A stretch of DNA of 64,000 nucleotides from Saccharomonospora cyanea NA-134 (GCF_000244975.1 NZ_CM001440.1:3022325-3086324); one strand, 5' to 3'; positions 9,496 through 20,357 are shown, counted from the first letter of the stretch. A program made the numbers and translations. The notes: generated from the sequence alone by a model not told the origin.

Positions 9496-10998
9496 CTATC
9501 CGCCCGAAGTCAGGGCGTCCACGAGCTGCTCGGCGGTCTCGGCCTCGTCAAGCAACTGCCCCACGTGCGACTTCGTTCCTCGCAGAGGCTCCAGGGTCGG
9601 GATGCGCACGAGCGACTCCCTGCCGACGTCGAAGATCACCGAATCCCACGACGCCGCCGCGATGGAAGCCGCGTACTTCTCCAGCGTCCGGCCGCGGAAG
9701 TAGGCGCGGGTGTCGGCGGGCGGCGTGGTCATCGCCGCCCGCACCTCCTCCTCGCCGACGAGCCGCTTCATCGATCCTCGCGTGACGAGACGGTTGTAGA
9801 GGCCCTTGTCCAGCCGCACGTCCGAGTACTGCAGGTCGACCATGTGCAGGCGCGGCGCCGCCCACCCGAGCGAGTCGCGCTCCCGATAGGCCTCCAGCAG
9901 GCGGAGCTTGGCGGGCCAGTCGAGCCGGTCAGCGCACTCCTGAGGGTCACGGGCCAGAGCGTCGAGAATCTCGCCCCAGATCCGCAGCACCTCCTTGGAC
10001 TGCTCGTCGGCCCCCACCTGTTCGAGATGCTGTGCCGCCAGCTCGTGGTAGGCGAACTGGAGGTCGAGACCGGTGTACCTGCGCCCGTTGGCCAGCTCGA
10101 CGGTGGTCTTCAGGGTGGGGTCGTGACTGATCTCGTGCACCGCGCGCACCGGCTCGTCGAGCTTCAACTCGTCGAACCGCATCCCGTGCTCGATCATGTC
10201 GATCACCAGCGCGGTGGTGCCCAGTTTGAGGAACGTGGCGTACTCCGCCAGGTTCGCGTCGCCGATGATGACGTGCAGCCTGCGGTACTTGTCGGCGTCG
10301 GCGTGCGGTTCGTCGCGCGTGTTGATGATGCCGCGCTTCAGTGTGGTCTCGAGGCCCACCTCGACCTCGATGTAGTCGGCCCGCTGCGAGAGCTGGAATC
10401 CCGGCTGCTCGCCCTGCGGGCCGATACCGACGCGGCCGGAACCGGTGAAAACCTGCCGCGACACGAAGAACGGCGTCAGCCCCGCGATGACCGACGTGAA
10501 CGGAGTCGACCGCGCCATCAGGTAGTTCTCGTGCGTGCCGTAGCTGGCGCCCTTGCCGTCGACGTTGTTCTTGTACAGCTGCAACGCCTGCTGGCCCGGC
10601 ACCGTCGCCGCCCGCCTCGCCGCCTCCTCCATCACGCGCTCCCCCGCCTTGTCCCAGATGACGGCGTCCCTGGCGTTGGTCACCTCGGGCGCGGAGTACT
10701 CGGGGTGGGCGTGGTCGACGTAGAGCCGGGCGCCGTTGGTGAGGATCACGTTCGCGGCCCCGAGATCCTCCATGTCCGAGTCCTGCCCCTGCTGGGTGGG
10801 CCCGGCCAGGTCGAAGCCCCGCGCGTCACGCAACGGCGACTCGACCTCGTAGTCCCAGCGGGCACGACGAGCCCTCGGAATGTCCGCGGCCGCCGCGTAG
10901 GCCAACACCACCTGGGTGGACGTCAGTACCGGGTTCGCGGTCGCGTCACCCGGCACCGCGATCCCGTACTCCACCTCGGTTCCCATGATCCGGCGCAT
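9496..10998 (-). CDS. dop: Pup deamidase/depupylase Dop
   Basis: Dop converts the C-terminal Gln of Pup to Glu and also removes Pup from substrates. The 500-residue protein shares the PafA fold: [14 protein letters not shown] at the N-terminus, [19 protein letters not shown] and [20 protein letters not shown]. It has the extra segment at about residues 35-75 ([20 protein letters not shown] region), the Dop-loop that distinguishes deamidase from ligase. The ATG at 10998 follows TAGGCT by 6 nt, which predicts a leaderless mRNA. It lies 183 bp upstream of pup. Confidence 0.96.
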   Translation of the reverse strand: MRRIMGTEVEYGIAVPGDATANPVLTSTQVVLAYAAAADIPRARRARWDYEVESPLRDARGFDLAGPTQQGQDSDMEDLGAANVILTNGARLYVDHAHPEYSAPEVTNARDAVIWDKAGERVMEEAARRAATVPGQQALQLYKNNVDGKGASYGTHENYLMARSTPFTSVIAGLTPFFVSRQVFTGSGRVGIGPQGEQPGFQLSQRADYIEVEVGLETTLKRGIINTRDEPHADADKYRRLHVIIGDANLAEYATFLKLGTTALVIDMIEHGMRFDELKLDEPVRAVHEISHDPTLKTTVELANGRRYTGLDLQFAYHELAAQHLEQVGADEQSKEVLRIWGEILDALARDPQECADRLDWPAKLRLLEAYRERDSLGWAAPRLHMVDLQYSDVRLDKGLYNRLVTRGSMKRLVGEEEVRAAMTTPPADTRAYFRGRTLEKYAASIAAASWDSVIFDVGRESLVRIPTLEPLRGTKSHVGQLLDEAETAEQLVDALTSGG

Positions 10999-11004
10999 AC
11001 CCCA

Positions 11005-11010
11005 AGCCTA
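11005..11010 (-). promoter_or_regulatory. Predicted -10 of leaderless dop promoter
   Basis: TAGGCT, a 6-nt gap (TGGGGT), then the dop ATG. Confidence 0.45.
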
Positions 11011-11089
11011 CGGGTCACGCGCACAAAATCCCCGCCGAAAAGCGGTACGGGGCGAATTACACCGTTTCCGACCACACCGCGACGGCCGG

Positions 11090-12058
11090 TCACCGCCACG
11101 CCAGCGCCGACCGCTCCGCCCAGTACCGCTCGGGGGCCCGCGCCAGTTCGCCGAGCTCAGCGAGGGCATCCGCGTCCAGCGTGAGTGCCGCGCCCGCGAC
11201 GTTCGACCGCAACTGGTCCGTGCTCGCGGGCCCCACCAGGACCACGTCGGCCCACGGCTGGGCGTACACCGCGGCCAGGGCCACCGCATCGCTCCCCACG
11301 CCGTGCCGCCGGGCCACCTCGACCAGCGCGGCGGGTGGGTCCACCGCGAGCCTGCCGTTGGCCAGTGTCTCCTTCACCTGCACCAAAGCACCGGCCTCGT
11401 GCGCCTCGCGCAACGCCTGGCCCACCGACGGTTCCAGCAGATTCCACGTCGACTGCACGGCGGTGAACACCGGACTGCCGTGCACGCGCAGTTCCAGAGC
11501 CCGGCGTACCGTGTCGGCCTGCTTCGGTCCCGAGGTGGAGAACCCCACCCGCACCCCCGACTCCGCCAGAGCGGCCAAGGCCTCCAGCAACGCGCGGTCG
11601 TCGAACAACGGGCTGTCCTGGGTCAGGGAGTGCACCTGATACAGCGACACGGCGTCGCCCAGCAGCGACCGCGTCTGCTCCCACTGGACCCGGAAACGGG
11701 CCAGGGAGTGCTCCTTCACCTCGTGCACCTCGGCGTCGAGCCGCCAGTCACCGACGTAGGCGTAGCCCCACTTGCTCGACACGACGACGTCGACGGGGCG
11801 CCGGTCGGCCAGCCACGCCGCGAGGAACTCCTCCGCACGCCCGTACGACCGCGCGGCGTCCACCCGCCGGACACCGGCGGCGTACGCCGCGTCCAGCACG
11901 GTGAAGGTGCGCTCGCGCAGGGCGGCCACGTCACGATCGGCCGGCAGGGCCGCGGTACGGCCGAGGTTGATGTAGGCCGGCCTCCCGATCGCCGCGAGCC
12001 CCACGGCCGTGCGCGCCACGGTGTCCACAGGCTCCATGGTCGTCACCGTAGTCGTCAC
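11090..12058 (-). CDS. Aldo/keto reductase
   Basis: A 322-residue NADPH-dependent oxidoreductase of the AKR TIM-barrel family. The catalytic Asp and Tyr lie in RVDAARSYGRAEEF, Lys in VVSSKWGYAY and His in LYQVHSLT. The C-terminal cofactor-binding strands (VVLVGPASTDQLRSN) are present. The substrate is unknown. The ATG at 12058 overlaps the stop of the preceding small gene by 4 bp (ATGA), which fixes this start over the internal Met at residue 8 and implies translational coupling. Confidence 0.88.
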   Translation of the reverse strand: MTTTVTTMEPVDTVARTAVGLAAIGRPAYINLGRTAALPADRDVAALRERTFTVLDAAYAAGVRRVDAARSYGRAEEFLAAWLADRRPVDVVVSSKWGYAYVGDWRLDAEVHEVKEHSLARFRVQWEQTRSLLGDAVSLYQVHSLTQDSPLFDDRALLEALAALAESGVRVGFSTSGPKQADTVRRALELRVHGSPVFTAVQSTWNLLEPSVGQALREAHEAGALVQVKETLANGRLAVDPPAALVEVARRHGVGSDAVALAAVYAQPWADVVLVGPASTDQLRSNVAGAALTLDADALAELGELARAPERYWAERSALAWR

Positions 12059-12411
12059 CCCGTGCCCATGCGCCGCCGCATGAGTTCCAGGAACTGCTCG
12101 GACGACAACACCTCACGATGCAGTTTCTCCAGGCGAGCCGCGGGCGCGCGTACGTAGCCCTTGCCGAACACGGGCGCGATCTGGCGCAGGCTCGCCCCCG
12201 CCTCCCTGGCGGCGAGCAGGGCCCAGTCGGAGGCGTTCGCGCACGCGGTGGACGCCTGCCGCAACTGCCCCAGCAGGTCGATGAGCGCGGGCGCGTCCAA
12301 CTCTCCCGAACGCACCGCCTCAGCGGTCTCCTCCAGCCACGCCAGCACGTCGGCGGCCGTGACGGGCGCTCGCGGCGGTTCCGGCGATGCGGGTGGTGTC
12401 TCCTCTGCCAT
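12055..12411 (-). CDS. Small helix-turn-helix-like protein coupled to aldo/keto reductase
   Basis: A 118-residue mainly helical protein of no family I can name. After a Pro-rich N-terminus comes a helical segment, then AAREAGASLRQIAPVFGKGY followed by a basic helix. That spacing resembles the helix-turn-helix used by small actinobacterial DNA-binding proteins (compare SWTDIGKSMGVSKQAAQKRF in the Clp_N protein here). The ATG at 12411 is preferred over an upstream frame extension to 12477 with no similarity. It is translationally coupled to the reductase and may regulate it; that is inference. Confidence 0.7.
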   Translation of the reverse strand: MAEETPPASPEPPRAPVTAADVLAWLEETAEAVRSGELDAPALIDLLGQLRQASTACANASDWALLAAREAGASLRQIAPVFGKGYVRAPAARLEKLHREVLSSEQFLELMRRRMGTG

Positions 12412-12420
12412 GAGCCCCAG

Positions 12421-12438
12421 CGTATAGGTCGTTATACG
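12421..12438. promoter_or_regulatory. CGTATA-N6-TATACG palindrome upstream of the small HTH-like gene
   Basis: A perfect 6-bp inverted repeat ten bases upstream of the ATG at 12411, in a locally AT-rich pocket. Its arms are the same hexamers as in the TetR-P450 operator at 27358-27371, with a longer spacer. It may be an operator covering the -10 region of the small gene and reductase. Confidence 0.4.
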
Positions 12439-12481
12439 TATTACTCCAGTGCTCGCGCGGTGCGTGTCGTCCCGCACGACA

Positions 12482-12514
12482 GGGCTCCCACGGCGGTGTA
12501 CGCCGCGGGAGCCC
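12482..12514 (-). terminator. Terminator hairpin after mpa
   Basis: GGGCTCCC pairs with GGGAGCCC and, after one mismatch, CGGCG with CGCCG around a GTGTA loop. It begins 11 bp past the mpa stop. There is no T-tract, which is normal in high-GC actinobacteria. Confidence 0.6.
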
Positions 12515-12524
12515 GGGTCTCGGC

Positions 12525-14333
12525 TCAGAGGTACTGGCCGGTGTTGGTCGCCGTGTCGATGACGCGGCCCGACTCCTGGTTCTTGCCCGTGACGAGCGTG
12601 CGGATGTAGACGATGCGCTCGCCCTTCTTACCCGAGATCCGTGCCCAGTCGTCCGGGTTGGTGGTGTTGGGCAGGTCCTCGTTCTCGGCGAACTCGTCCA
12701 CGATGGCGTCGAGCAGATGCTGCACCCGCAAACCGGGCTGCTTGGTCTCCAGCACCGACTTGATCGCCGACTTCTTCGCCCGGTCCACGATGTTCTGGAT
12801 CATCGCCCCGGAGTTGAAGTCGCGGAAGTACAGCACCTCCTTGTCCCCGTTGGCATAAGTGACCTCGAGGAACCGGTTCTCGTCCGTCTCCTCGTACATG
12901 CGCTCGACCGTGTGCTGGATCATCGCGTCGATCGTGGCCTGCCGGTCGCCACCGAACTCCCGCAGGTCGTCGGCGTGGATCGGCAGGTCGGGCGTCAGGT
13001 ACTTGGAGAAGATGTCCTTCGCGCCCTCGGCGTCGGGCCGCTCGATCTTGATCTTCACGTCGAGGCGTCCCGGCCGCAGAATCGCCGGGTCGATCATGTC
13101 CTCGCGGTTGGAGGCGCCGATGACGATGACGTTCTCCAGCCCCTCGACACCGTCGATCTCCGACAGCAACTGCGGCACGATCGTGGTCTCCACGTCGGAC
13201 GACACCCCGCTGCCCCGCGTCCGGAAGATCGACTCCATCTCGTCGAAGAACACGATGACAGGCGTACCGTCGGACGCCTTCTCCCTGGCCCGCTGGAAGA
13301 TCATCCTGATGTGCCGCTCGGTCTCGCCGACGAACTTGTTGAGCAGCTCCGGACCCTTGATGTTGAGGAAGTAGGACTTCGCGTCCGCCGCTCCCCTGGC
13401 CTCGGCGACCTGCTTGGCCAGCGAGTTCGCCACCGCCTTGGCGATCAGCGTCTTGCCGCATCCCGGCGGCCCGTAGAGCAGCACACCCTTGGGTGGCCGC
13501 AACTGGTACTGCGTGTAGAGGTCGGCGTGGAGGAACGGCAGCTCGACCGCGTCCCTGATCTGCTCGATCTGCCGGAACAGGCCACCGATGTCCTCGTACC
13601 GGACGTCGGGCACCTCCTCCAACACCAGGTCCTCGACCTCCGCCTTGGGCACTCGCTCGTACGCGTAGCCCGCCTTGGAGTCGACCAGGATCGAGTCACC
13701 CGGCTTCAACGTCTGCTCGGCCAGCGGATCGGCGAGCCAGACGACACGCTCCTCGTCGGCGTGACCGACGACCAACGCACGGGCGCTGCCCTCCTCGGTG
13801 TCCGGAGCGAGCATCTCCCGCAGCGTGCACACCTCGCCCGTGCTCTCGAAGCCACCGCCCTCCACGACGGTCAGCGCCTCGTTGAGCCGGACACTCTGTC
13901 CGCGCCGCAGGGACTCCACCTCGACGGCGGGGGACACGGCGACCCGCATCTTCCGGCCCGAGGTGTACACGTCGGCGGTGTTGTCGTCGTACGCGGCGAC
14001 GAACACGCCGTAGCCACTCGGAGGTTGCGCGAGTCGATCGACCTCCTCCCGCAGCGCCAACAGCTGGCTCCGCGCCTCGCGCAGAGTCTCGACCAGCTTG
14101 TTGTTGCGCTCGGTGAGCTGGCTCACCCGCTCGTTCGCCTCGTCCAGCCGCTGCTCCAGCACCCGGTTCTGGCGGGGCGAGTCGGTGAGCTTTCGACGGA
14201 GCAGCGCCACCTCCTCCTCGAGAAAGCGAATCTGACGCGCCTGCTCACTCGACGGGATGTCCGTGCCTCCGGCTCCGCCCATCTCTGAAGAGTCGGCCTC
14301 GTCGTGCCGACCTCCGGGAAGGTCGTGTTGCAT
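12525..14333 (-). CDS. mpa: Proteasomal AAA+ ATPase Mpa/ARC
   Basis: The hexameric unfoldase that recognises Pup and feeds substrates into the 20S core. From the ATG at 14333 (AGGAGG seven bases upstream) it is 602 residues. The order is: an N-terminal coiled coil (about residues 30-90), two OB domains, then an AAA module with Walker A GPPGCGKT, Walker [11 protein letters not shown] and the sensor/arginine-finger region. The C-terminus ends GQYL, the penultimate-tyrosine tail that docks into proteasome alpha rings. The frame continues 25 codons upstream, but that stretch has no similarity. Confidence 0.96.
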   Translation of the reverse strand: MQHDLPGGRHDEADSSEMGGAGGTDIPSSEQARQIRFLEEEVALLRRKLTDSPRQNRVLEQRLDEANERVSQLTERNNKLVETLREARSQLLALREEVDRLAQPPSGYGVFVAAYDDNTADVYTSGRKMRVAVSPAVEVESLRRGQSVRLNEALTVVEGGGFESTGEVCTLREMLAPDTEEGSARALVVGHADEERVVWLADPLAEQTLKPGDSILVDSKAGYAYERVPKAEVEDLVLEEVPDVRYEDIGGLFRQIEQIRDAVELPFLHADLYTQYQLRPPKGVLLYGPPGCGKTLIAKAVANSLAKQVAEARGAADAKSYFLNIKGPELLNKFVGETERHIRMIFQRAREKASDGTPVIVFFDEMESIFRTRGSGVSSDVETTIVPQLLSEIDGVEGLENVIVIGASNREDMIDPAILRPGRLDVKIKIERPDAEGAKDIFSKYLTPDLPIHADDLREFGGDRQATIDAMIQHTVERMYEETDENRFLEVTYANGDKEVLYFRDFNSGAMIQNIVDRAKKSAIKSVLETKQPGLRVQHLLDAIVDEFAENEDLPNTTNPDDWARISGKKGERIVYIRTLVTGKNQESGRVIDTATNTGQYL

Positions 14334-14644
14334 TTCGGCACCTCCTCGGAATGCATTTCTTTCCACGGTACCGGCGATCACCGACATGAAAAGCCCTATC
14401 CGTGTCACGGAATCGGCGCGTCGTCCGGTTGCGGCGGAGTACCCGCTGGCGCTCGGAGTGACTCCGCCATGCCGACCTCATCCGCATGTCACAACGACGG
14501 TGACGGCCAGTGACGAACCGCGTCGACAGCCGTAGGCCGACCGGGAACCAGACACCCGGAGGTGTAAAAAATCCGTTCACTCCCTTCCCTAGGATTCTCC
14601 GGACCCGTCGAGACAGTCGGCGGCACGATCGAGAAGGGGACGAC
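14334..14644. other. Divergent intergenic region mpa / Pro-rich membrane protein
   Basis: 311 bp without a gene. It should hold back-to-back promoters: TAGGAT at 14590-14595 on the plus strand would start a leader of about 43 nt with GAAGGGG before the GTG at 14645. TAGGGC at 14393-14398 on the minus strand is a possible mpa -10. No -35 elements, repeats or RNA structures are convincing. Confidence 0.4.
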
Positions 14645-15292
14645 GTGACTGCTCCTCCACCGCCCCAGTATCCGGGCGGCCAGCCGGGCTACCCCGATCC
14701 GTCGGGTGGCTACCCGGCCCAGCAGGGCTACCCACAGCAGCAAGGTCTTCCGGGGCAACAGGGCTACCCCCAGCCGCAGGGATTCCCCGGGCAACAGGCC
14801 TATCCCGGCCACCAGGGAGCGTTCCCGTACCAGGGCCAGCCCGGCCAGCAGCCTTTCGGCGCCTGGAACGCAGGCCCGCAGTTCGGCCAGCCCGGCGGCG
14901 CACCGATGGGAGGCCCCGCGCCCAAGAAGACCGGCCTCGTCATCGGCATCGTCGTCGCGGCCGTGCTCGTGATCGGCGGTGGTGTCACGGCGTTCCTCCT
15001 GCTGAACGGCGCCAGCGGGAGCGACGAGGAGCAGGTGACCGAGCTCGCGGACAGGGCGGTGACCGCCTTCAACGTGCGGGACGTCGACGCGCTCAACGAC
15101 ATCTCCTGCGGCACCATCGAGGGTGACCCCAGCAACGTTCCGGCCGGCGTGAAGATGGAGCGGCGCGGTCAGCCGACGATCAACGGCGACACGGCGACGA
15201 TCCCGGTGACGTTGAGCGATTCGAGCCATAGCGAGGACAGGAAAATCAGGGCCCGCAAGCAGGGCGGCGAGTGGTGCCTTGAGGTCTCGTGA
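14645..15292 (+). CDS. Pro/Gln/Gly-rich single-span membrane protein with DUF4878-like exterior domain
   Basis: A 215-residue protein. Residues about 1-90 are low complexity with PQQQG and GYP-type repeats. One transmembrane helix follows ([20 protein letters not shown], about residues 96-115). The roughly 95-residue exterior domain ([20 protein letters not shown]) has an NTF2/DUF4878-like start and would face outside. The GTG at 14645 has a good ribosome binding site; a 45-codon upstream extension is not conserved in style. It resembles mycobacterial Rv0361-type membrane proteins of unknown function and shares its build with the protein at 47181-48620. Confidence 0.82.
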   Translation: MTAPPPPQYPGGQPGYPDPSGGYPAQQGYPQQQGLPGQQGYPQPQGFPGQQAYPGHQGAFPYQGQPGQQPFGAWNAGPQFGQPGGAPMGGPAPKKTGLVIGIVVAAVLVIGGGVTAFLLLNGASGSDEEQVTELADRAVTAFNVRDVDALNDISCGTIEGDPSNVPAGVKMERRGQPTINGDTATIPVTLSDSSHSEDRKIRARKQGGEWCLEVS

Positions 15293-15327
15293 CGACCGGT
15301 GACCGCGATCGTTCGAGCCATCACGTC

Positions 15328-15345
15328 GGAGCCTCGTGAGGCTCC
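15328..15345. terminator. Bidirectional hairpin between convergent genes
   Basis: GGAGCCTC and GAGGCTCC form a perfect 8-bp inverted repeat separated by 2 bp, between the membrane protein stop at 15292 and the trmI stop at 15378. Confidence 0.55.
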
Positions 15346-15377
15346 TGCCGTGGCGCGCTGTTTGTCGCTGGTGGGCC

Positions 15378-16280
<903 letters not shown>

Positions 16281-17462
16281 TCACCCGGTCCGGAAGGTGG
16301 GGCCCGCGCCGTACTCCTCGTGGGCCGTGAGCGCACTGTGCACATCGTCCCTGCGCAGCACACCAGTCGGTCTGCCGTCACCGTCCACGACGAGGAACTG
16401 CCAGGTGGCAACCTCGTTGACATGCTCGGCGATCTCGTCGGGCGAGTCGGAGGCGAGCAGCACCGTCTCCGCACGGATCGGTTCCGCCGCCAGTTCCGCC
16501 GGTGACTGCGGGGCGGACGACGCCAGTCGCTCGGCGGCCTCCGAGTCGAGCAGCCCGGCGGCGACGCCGTCGGCGCGGACGAGCACGACACCGCGCCCCG
16601 CTGAGGCGGCGAGGGCGGCCGACACCGGGCTTTCGGCGGGCAGTTGCAGGACGGGGCGCATGAGGTCGGTCACGGACAGCCCCTCGGGCCACAGCCGCCG
16701 GTTGTCCGACGAGACCTCCGCGGTGGCGCCCACCGCCACGAACCACGCGGTCACCAGGCCCACACCGAGCCGCAGCCAACGGTCGTCACTGCCCTGCGCC
16801 ATGCCCCACAGAGCCCAGCCCAGCAGTCCCACCGCCACCAGCGCCCCGCCCACGACCGCCACCCGCGTGCCGACCGCGCGGGCGCCGTGGAGTGCCCACA
16901 CGCCCGACCGCAGCAACCGGCCGCCGTCGAGCGGCAGGCCGGGAAGCAGGTTGAACACGCCCACCGCGGCGTTGGCCACCGCGCACTGCGCCACGAGCAA
17001 CCACACGGCACCGTCGGCGGGTACGGCGAGCAGCAACAGGCCGCACACGAGAGCCAGCACCAGCGACACCACCGGCCCCGCTACCGCGATCAAGGCCTCC
17101 TGACCGGGGCGACGCGGCGAGCGCACGACCTCCGAAAGACCGCCGAGCAGGAAGAGGCGAACTCTCCGCACCGGCACCCCCAGGCGCAGCGCCACCACAC
17201 AGTGCCCGAGCTCGTGCGCGAGCACCGACAGCCCGAGGAGCACGGCGAACGCCCCTGCCAGCACGGCGGACAGCACCAGATCGGCACCGAGCAGCAACCT
17301 CGACACCAGCGGCGTGTAGAGAACGACGACGAGCAGCGACCCGATCCACCACGACGGCGCGAGCAGCACCGGCACGCCCCCGACACGAAAGAGCAGCATG
17401 CCGCCGTCCGCGGGGCTCGGGCCCCGGGACCGCTCGGCTGCGTACTCGCTCGTCGCGCGCAC
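16281..17462 (-). CDS. Site-2-type intramembrane metalloprotease with CBS domains
   Basis: A 393-residue M50 peptidase. The zinc-binding HELGH lies in the transmembrane segment LSVLAHELGHCVVALRLG, and the second motif LLPGLPLDGGRLLR supplies the aspartate ligand. Residues about 250-385 form a CBS pair, a likely nucleotide sensor. The family cleaves membrane substrates such as anti-sigma factors or sporulation proteins; the substrate here is unknown. The GTG at 17462 follows TACCCT by 6 nt, so it is predicted leaderless. It is divergent from the RecB-like gene. Confidence 0.9.
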   Translation of the reverse strand: MRATSEYAAERSRGPSPADGGMLLFRVGGVPVLLAPSWWIGSLLVVVLYTPLVSRLLLGADLVLSAVLAGAFAVLLGLSVLAHELGHCVVALRLGVPVRRVRLFLLGGLSEVVRSPRRPGQEALIAVAGPVVSLVLALVCGLLLLAVPADGAVWLLVAQCAVANAAVGVFNLLPGLPLDGGRLLRSGVWALHGARAVGTRVAVVGGALVAVGLLGWALWGMAQGSDDRWLRLGVGLVTAWFVAVGATAEVSSDNRRLWPEGLSVTDLMRPVLQLPAESPVSAALAASAGRGVVLVRADGVAAGLLDSEAAERLASSAPQSPAELAAEPIRAETVLLASDSPDEIAEHVNEVATWQFLVVDGDGRPTGVLRRDDVHSALTAHEEYGAGPTFRTG

Positions 17463-17468
17463 CCGTAG

Positions 17469-17474
17469 AGGGTA
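17469..17474 (-). promoter_or_regulatory. Predicted -10 of leaderless site-2 protease promoter
   Basis: TACCCT, a 6-nt gap, then the GTG at 17462. Confidence 0.4.
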
Positions 17475-17584
17475 GAACGGACCGTGTCAGGAGGCCGTTA
17501 CATGCCGCGTGTCGAGCATCACCCCTCACCACGCGGGCGGACGCGCCGGGACGCCACGCGCACACCGTTGTCGTGGGGTCCGGT

Positions 17585-17590
17585 TACGCT
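17585..17590 (+). promoter_or_regulatory. Predicted -10 of leaderless RecB-like gene promoter
   Basis: TACGCT, a 7-nt gap, then the ATG at 17598. It supports that start over the upstream GTG-type frame extension. Confidence 0.4.
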
Positions 17591-17597
17591 GCCCCGC

Positions 17598-18515
17598 ATG
17601 GCGAACGGGAGTACGACCACCGGCACCGCACACGCCGCCACGACGACCGGCGCCGCGGCACCCGACGCGGGGGTACGCCGCCCGGCGCTGTCCCCGTCGA
17701 GGGCGAGCGACTTCAAGCAGTGTCCGCTGCTCTACCGCTTCCGCGCCGTGGACCGGCTTCCCGAGACGCCGACCAAGGCACAGGTGCGGGGCACGCTCGT
17801 CCACTCGGTGCTGGAACGCCTGTTCGCGTTGCCGCGTGCCGAACGCACCGCCGGCACCGCCAGAGAACTTCTCCGTCCCACCTGGTCCCAGCTCTCGGAG
17901 GAGAGTCCGGAATGGAGGGAGCTGTTCACGGACCCCGAGTCGGCGGACGAACTCTCCGAGTGGTTCGGCTCGGCCGAGAAGCTGCTCGACTCCTACTTCG
18001 CGATGGAGGACCCCCGCACCCTCGATCCCGAGGCCTGCGAGCTGCACGTCGAGACCGAACTGAGCTCCGGCGTGCTGCTGCGGGGCTACATCGACCGGCT
18101 CGACGTCGCCCCCACCGGCGAGATCCGGGTCGTGGACTACAAGACCGGAGCCGCGCCGAGGGAGATCGGCGAGGCGAAGGCCATGTTCCAGATGAAGTTC
18201 TACGCCGTGGTGCTGTGGCGGCTTCGTGGCGTCGTGCCGCGTCAGCTCAAGCTCCTGTACCTCAGCGACGGCCAGGCCTTGGCCTACACGCCCGACGAAG
18301 CCGAGCTCGCCCGCTTCGAACGCACGCTGGAAGCCATCTGGCAGGCGATTCTGCGTGCGGGCAGGACGGGGGACTTCCGGCCGAGCCCGAGCAGGCTGTG
18401 CGGGTGGTGCTCGCACAAGGACCTGTGCCCGTCCTACGGCGGCACCCCGCCGGAATACCCGGGCTGGCCCGAACCGGACGCCGGCGAGGAGTCGGCACTG
18501 GACCGCGCGGACTGA
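17598..18515 (+). CDS. RecB-family (PD-(D/E)XK) exonuclease with Fe-S cluster motif
   Basis: A 305-residue nuclease of the Cas4/RecB family (mycobacterial Rv2119 type). SPSRASDFKQCPLLYRFRAV supplies the first cysteine, GEIRVVDYKTGAAPR the D...xK active site, and CGWCSHKDLCPSYGG the three C-terminal cysteines of a 4Fe-4S cluster that holds the nuclease fold. It probably acts in DNA repair, perhaps with an unlinked helicase. It is followed 32 bp later by a thioesterase gene on the same strand. Confidence 0.9.
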   Translation: MANGSTTTGTAHAATTTGAAAPDAGVRRPALSPSRASDFKQCPLLYRFRAVDRLPETPTKAQVRGTLVHSVLERLFALPRAERTAGTARELLRPTWSQLSEESPEWRELFTDPESADELSEWFGSAEKLLDSYFAMEDPRTLDPEACELHVETELSSGVLLRGYIDRLDVAPTGEIRVVDYKTGAAPREIGEAKAMFQMKFYAVVLWRLRGVVPRQLKLLYLSDGQALAYTPDEAELARFERTLEAIWQAILRAGRTGDFRPSPSRLCGWCSHKDLCPSYGGTPPEYPGWPEPDAGEESALDRAD

Positions 18516-18547
18516 TCCCGCGTCTGACGAACGGAGCAGGACGACAC

Positions 18548-19327
18548 ATGGCGGAGACGTTCTACCTTTCCCAGGGCGGCGGGCGGTACCTGCCCACCGA
18601 GCACACCGCGGGGCCGTGGACGCCCGACGCGCAACACTTCGGCCCGCCCTCGGCGCTGCTGGTCCGCGAGCTGGAGTCCGTTCCACACGACGGTGAGCGC
18701 AGACTCGCCAGAGTGACCGTGGAGATCCTGGGGCCCGCGCCGCTGTCCGAACTCACCGTCTCCGCCGAGGTCACCCGGCCCGGACGGTCGGTGGAGCTGC
18801 TGTCGGCGTCCCTGTCGGCGGGTGGGCGGGTAGTGGCTCGCGCGTCGGCGTGGCGCCTGGCAGCCACCGACACCGCCGAGGCCGCCACCCCGACGAGCAC
18901 GGATCCACTGCCGGCCGTGGCCGGCTGCCCCGAGGCCGAGTGGCCCGAGGGCTGGCACGGCGGTTACCTCGACGCCCTGGAGTGGCGCAGAGCACGGGGA
19001 GCCGTCGTCACTCCGGGACCCGCCGCGGTGTGGGCGCGCCAGCGCGTGGCCCTGGTGGACGACGAGCAGCCCAGCCCGCTGCAACGGGTGTTCACCGTCG
19101 CCGACTCCGGAAGTGGCGTGTCCAACGTGCTCGATCCTCGGCAGTGGCTGTTCATCAACACCGAACTCACCGTGCACATCCACCGCGAACCCGTGGGCGA
19201 GTGGATCTGCCTCGACGCCGCCACCACCGTCGGTCCGCGTGGCTCCGCCGTCGCCCTCAGCACCCTGCACGACGTCGAGGGTCCGGTCGCGTCAGGAGCG
19301 CAGGCACTGCTGGTACGCCATCGCTGA
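18548..19327 (+). CDS. Thioesterase-family protein (double hotdog fold)
   Basis: A 259-residue protein with an N-terminal half starting YLPTEHTAGPWTPDAQHFGPPSALLVRELE (named from its first residues) and a C-terminal half with VDDEQPSPLQRVFTVADSGSG and INTELTVHIHREPVGEW, matching the TesB-like acyl-CoA thioesterase family with two hotdog domains. It would hydrolyse acyl-CoA esters; the substrate is unknown. The ATG at 18548 follows GGAGCAGGACGAC. The frame is open far upstream through the RecB gene, but that part is a shadow. Confidence 0.85.
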   Translation: MAETFYLSQGGGRYLPTEHTAGPWTPDAQHFGPPSALLVRELESVPHDGERRLARVTVEILGPAPLSELTVSAEVTRPGRSVELLSASLSAGGRVVARASAWRLAATDTAEAATPTSTDPLPAVAGCPEAEWPEGWHGGYLDALEWRRARGAVVTPGPAAVWARQRVALVDDEQPSPLQRVFTVADSGSGVSNVLDPRQWLFINTELTVHIHREPVGEWICLDAATTVGPRGSAVALSTLHDVEGPVASGAQALLVRHR

Positions 19328-19418
19328 CGGCCGGCCGCACTGGCCGACTCACGCCGACACAGTGGCTGACTTCGCATCGATGATCCACTAACCTGCTCGC
19401 AAACCAGGAGACGGGAGC

Positions 19419-20357
19419 TTGGGCACTGTGCAGATCACTTCGGTGGTCAACCAGAAGGGTGGGGTCGGCAAGACGGCGCTCAGCGTCGGGACCGCCGCCG
19501 CCCTGGCCGAACGCGGTCGGAGGGTGCTGCTCATCGACCTCGATCCCCAAGGACACGCCACCACCGAGATGCTGGGGCTGCCGGAACCACCGCCCGAGGC
19601 ACCGAGTCTCGCCAAGGCACTCACCAAGGCGTGGCGCGGGCCGATCGAGGAACTGGTGGTCCCCCATCCCCGGTGCAACGTCGGCCGGGGCGGGGCCTTC
19701 GACGTGATCCCCACCTCACCGGGCATGTTCGACCTGATCCGGCGACTGGACCAGTTCCGCGTACCGGGGTGGCAGCTCGCGAGAGTGATCCAGTTCGCCA
19801 ACTACGACCACGTCGTCATCGACTGCCCGCCCGCGTTGGACGTCCTCACCAACAACGCGCTCGTCGCGAGCCACGGCGTGCTCATCCCCGTGCAGCCCGA
19901 CCGCACGAGCATCCGCGCGCTGCGGCTGATGCGGGAGCAGATCAGCTACCTCGAAGCCGCCGTGGGACGCCCGCCCCTCGTCTACCACGGTCTCGTCCCC
20001 GGCCTCTACCGCAGGCCGGTGTCCGCGTACGCGGCGGCGGCGTTGCGCGAGCTGGAAAGCCTCGGCATTCCGGTACTGGCGCACGTTCCGCTCGGCGTCG
20101 TCGTGAACGAGGCCGCGTCCAAGGGCGTGCCGGTGACCACGTTCGCGCCGGAGACCGCGCAGGCGGCGGCGTTCCGGGAGATCGCGCTGGTGCTCGACAC
20201 CGACAACGCGGCCGCGGCCACCCCGCCGAACCCGCCCGAGCAGGAGTTCGTGTTCGAGGAGTTCATCGCCGAGGTGTCGAGCGCGCGGTCGGCCAACGAC
20301 AGCGGTGCTCGCCGCAGACTCTACGACCTGCTGCCGAAACGGCACCGCCCCACCTGA
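19419..20357 (+). CDS. Orphan ParA/Soj-family ATPase
   Basis: A 312-residue deviant-Walker ATPase. VVNQKGGVGKTALSVG is the Walker A with signature lysine, VLLIDLDPQGHA and HVVIDCPPALDVLTNNAL complete the nucleotide site. No parB or parS is near, so chromosome partitioning is not implied; relatives position diverse cargo. A TTG at 19419 (AGGAG eight bases upstream) or a GTG at 19428 could start it. The C-terminal 50 residues are an acidic extension. It converges on hisG. Confidence 0.88.
   Translation: MGTVQITSVVNQKGGVGKTALSVGTAAALAERGRRVLLIDLDPQGHATTEMLGLPEPPPEAPSLAKALTKAWRGPIEELVVPHPRCNVGRGGAFDVIPTSPGMFDLIRRLDQFRVPGWQLARVIQFANYDHVVIDCPPALDVLTNNALVASHGVLIPVQPDRTSIRALRLMREQISYLEAAVGRPPLVYHGLVPGLYRRPVSAYAAAALRELESLGIPVLAHVPLGVVVNEAASKGVPVTTFAPETAQAAAFREIALVLDTDNAAAATPPNPPEQEFVFEEFIAEVSSARSANDSGARRRLYDLLPKRHRPT

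Noticed and set aside
19419-20357. ParA as part of a plasmid or chromosome partition locus
   Set aside because: There is no parB, parS-like repeats or origin nearby. Neighbours are metabolic genes.
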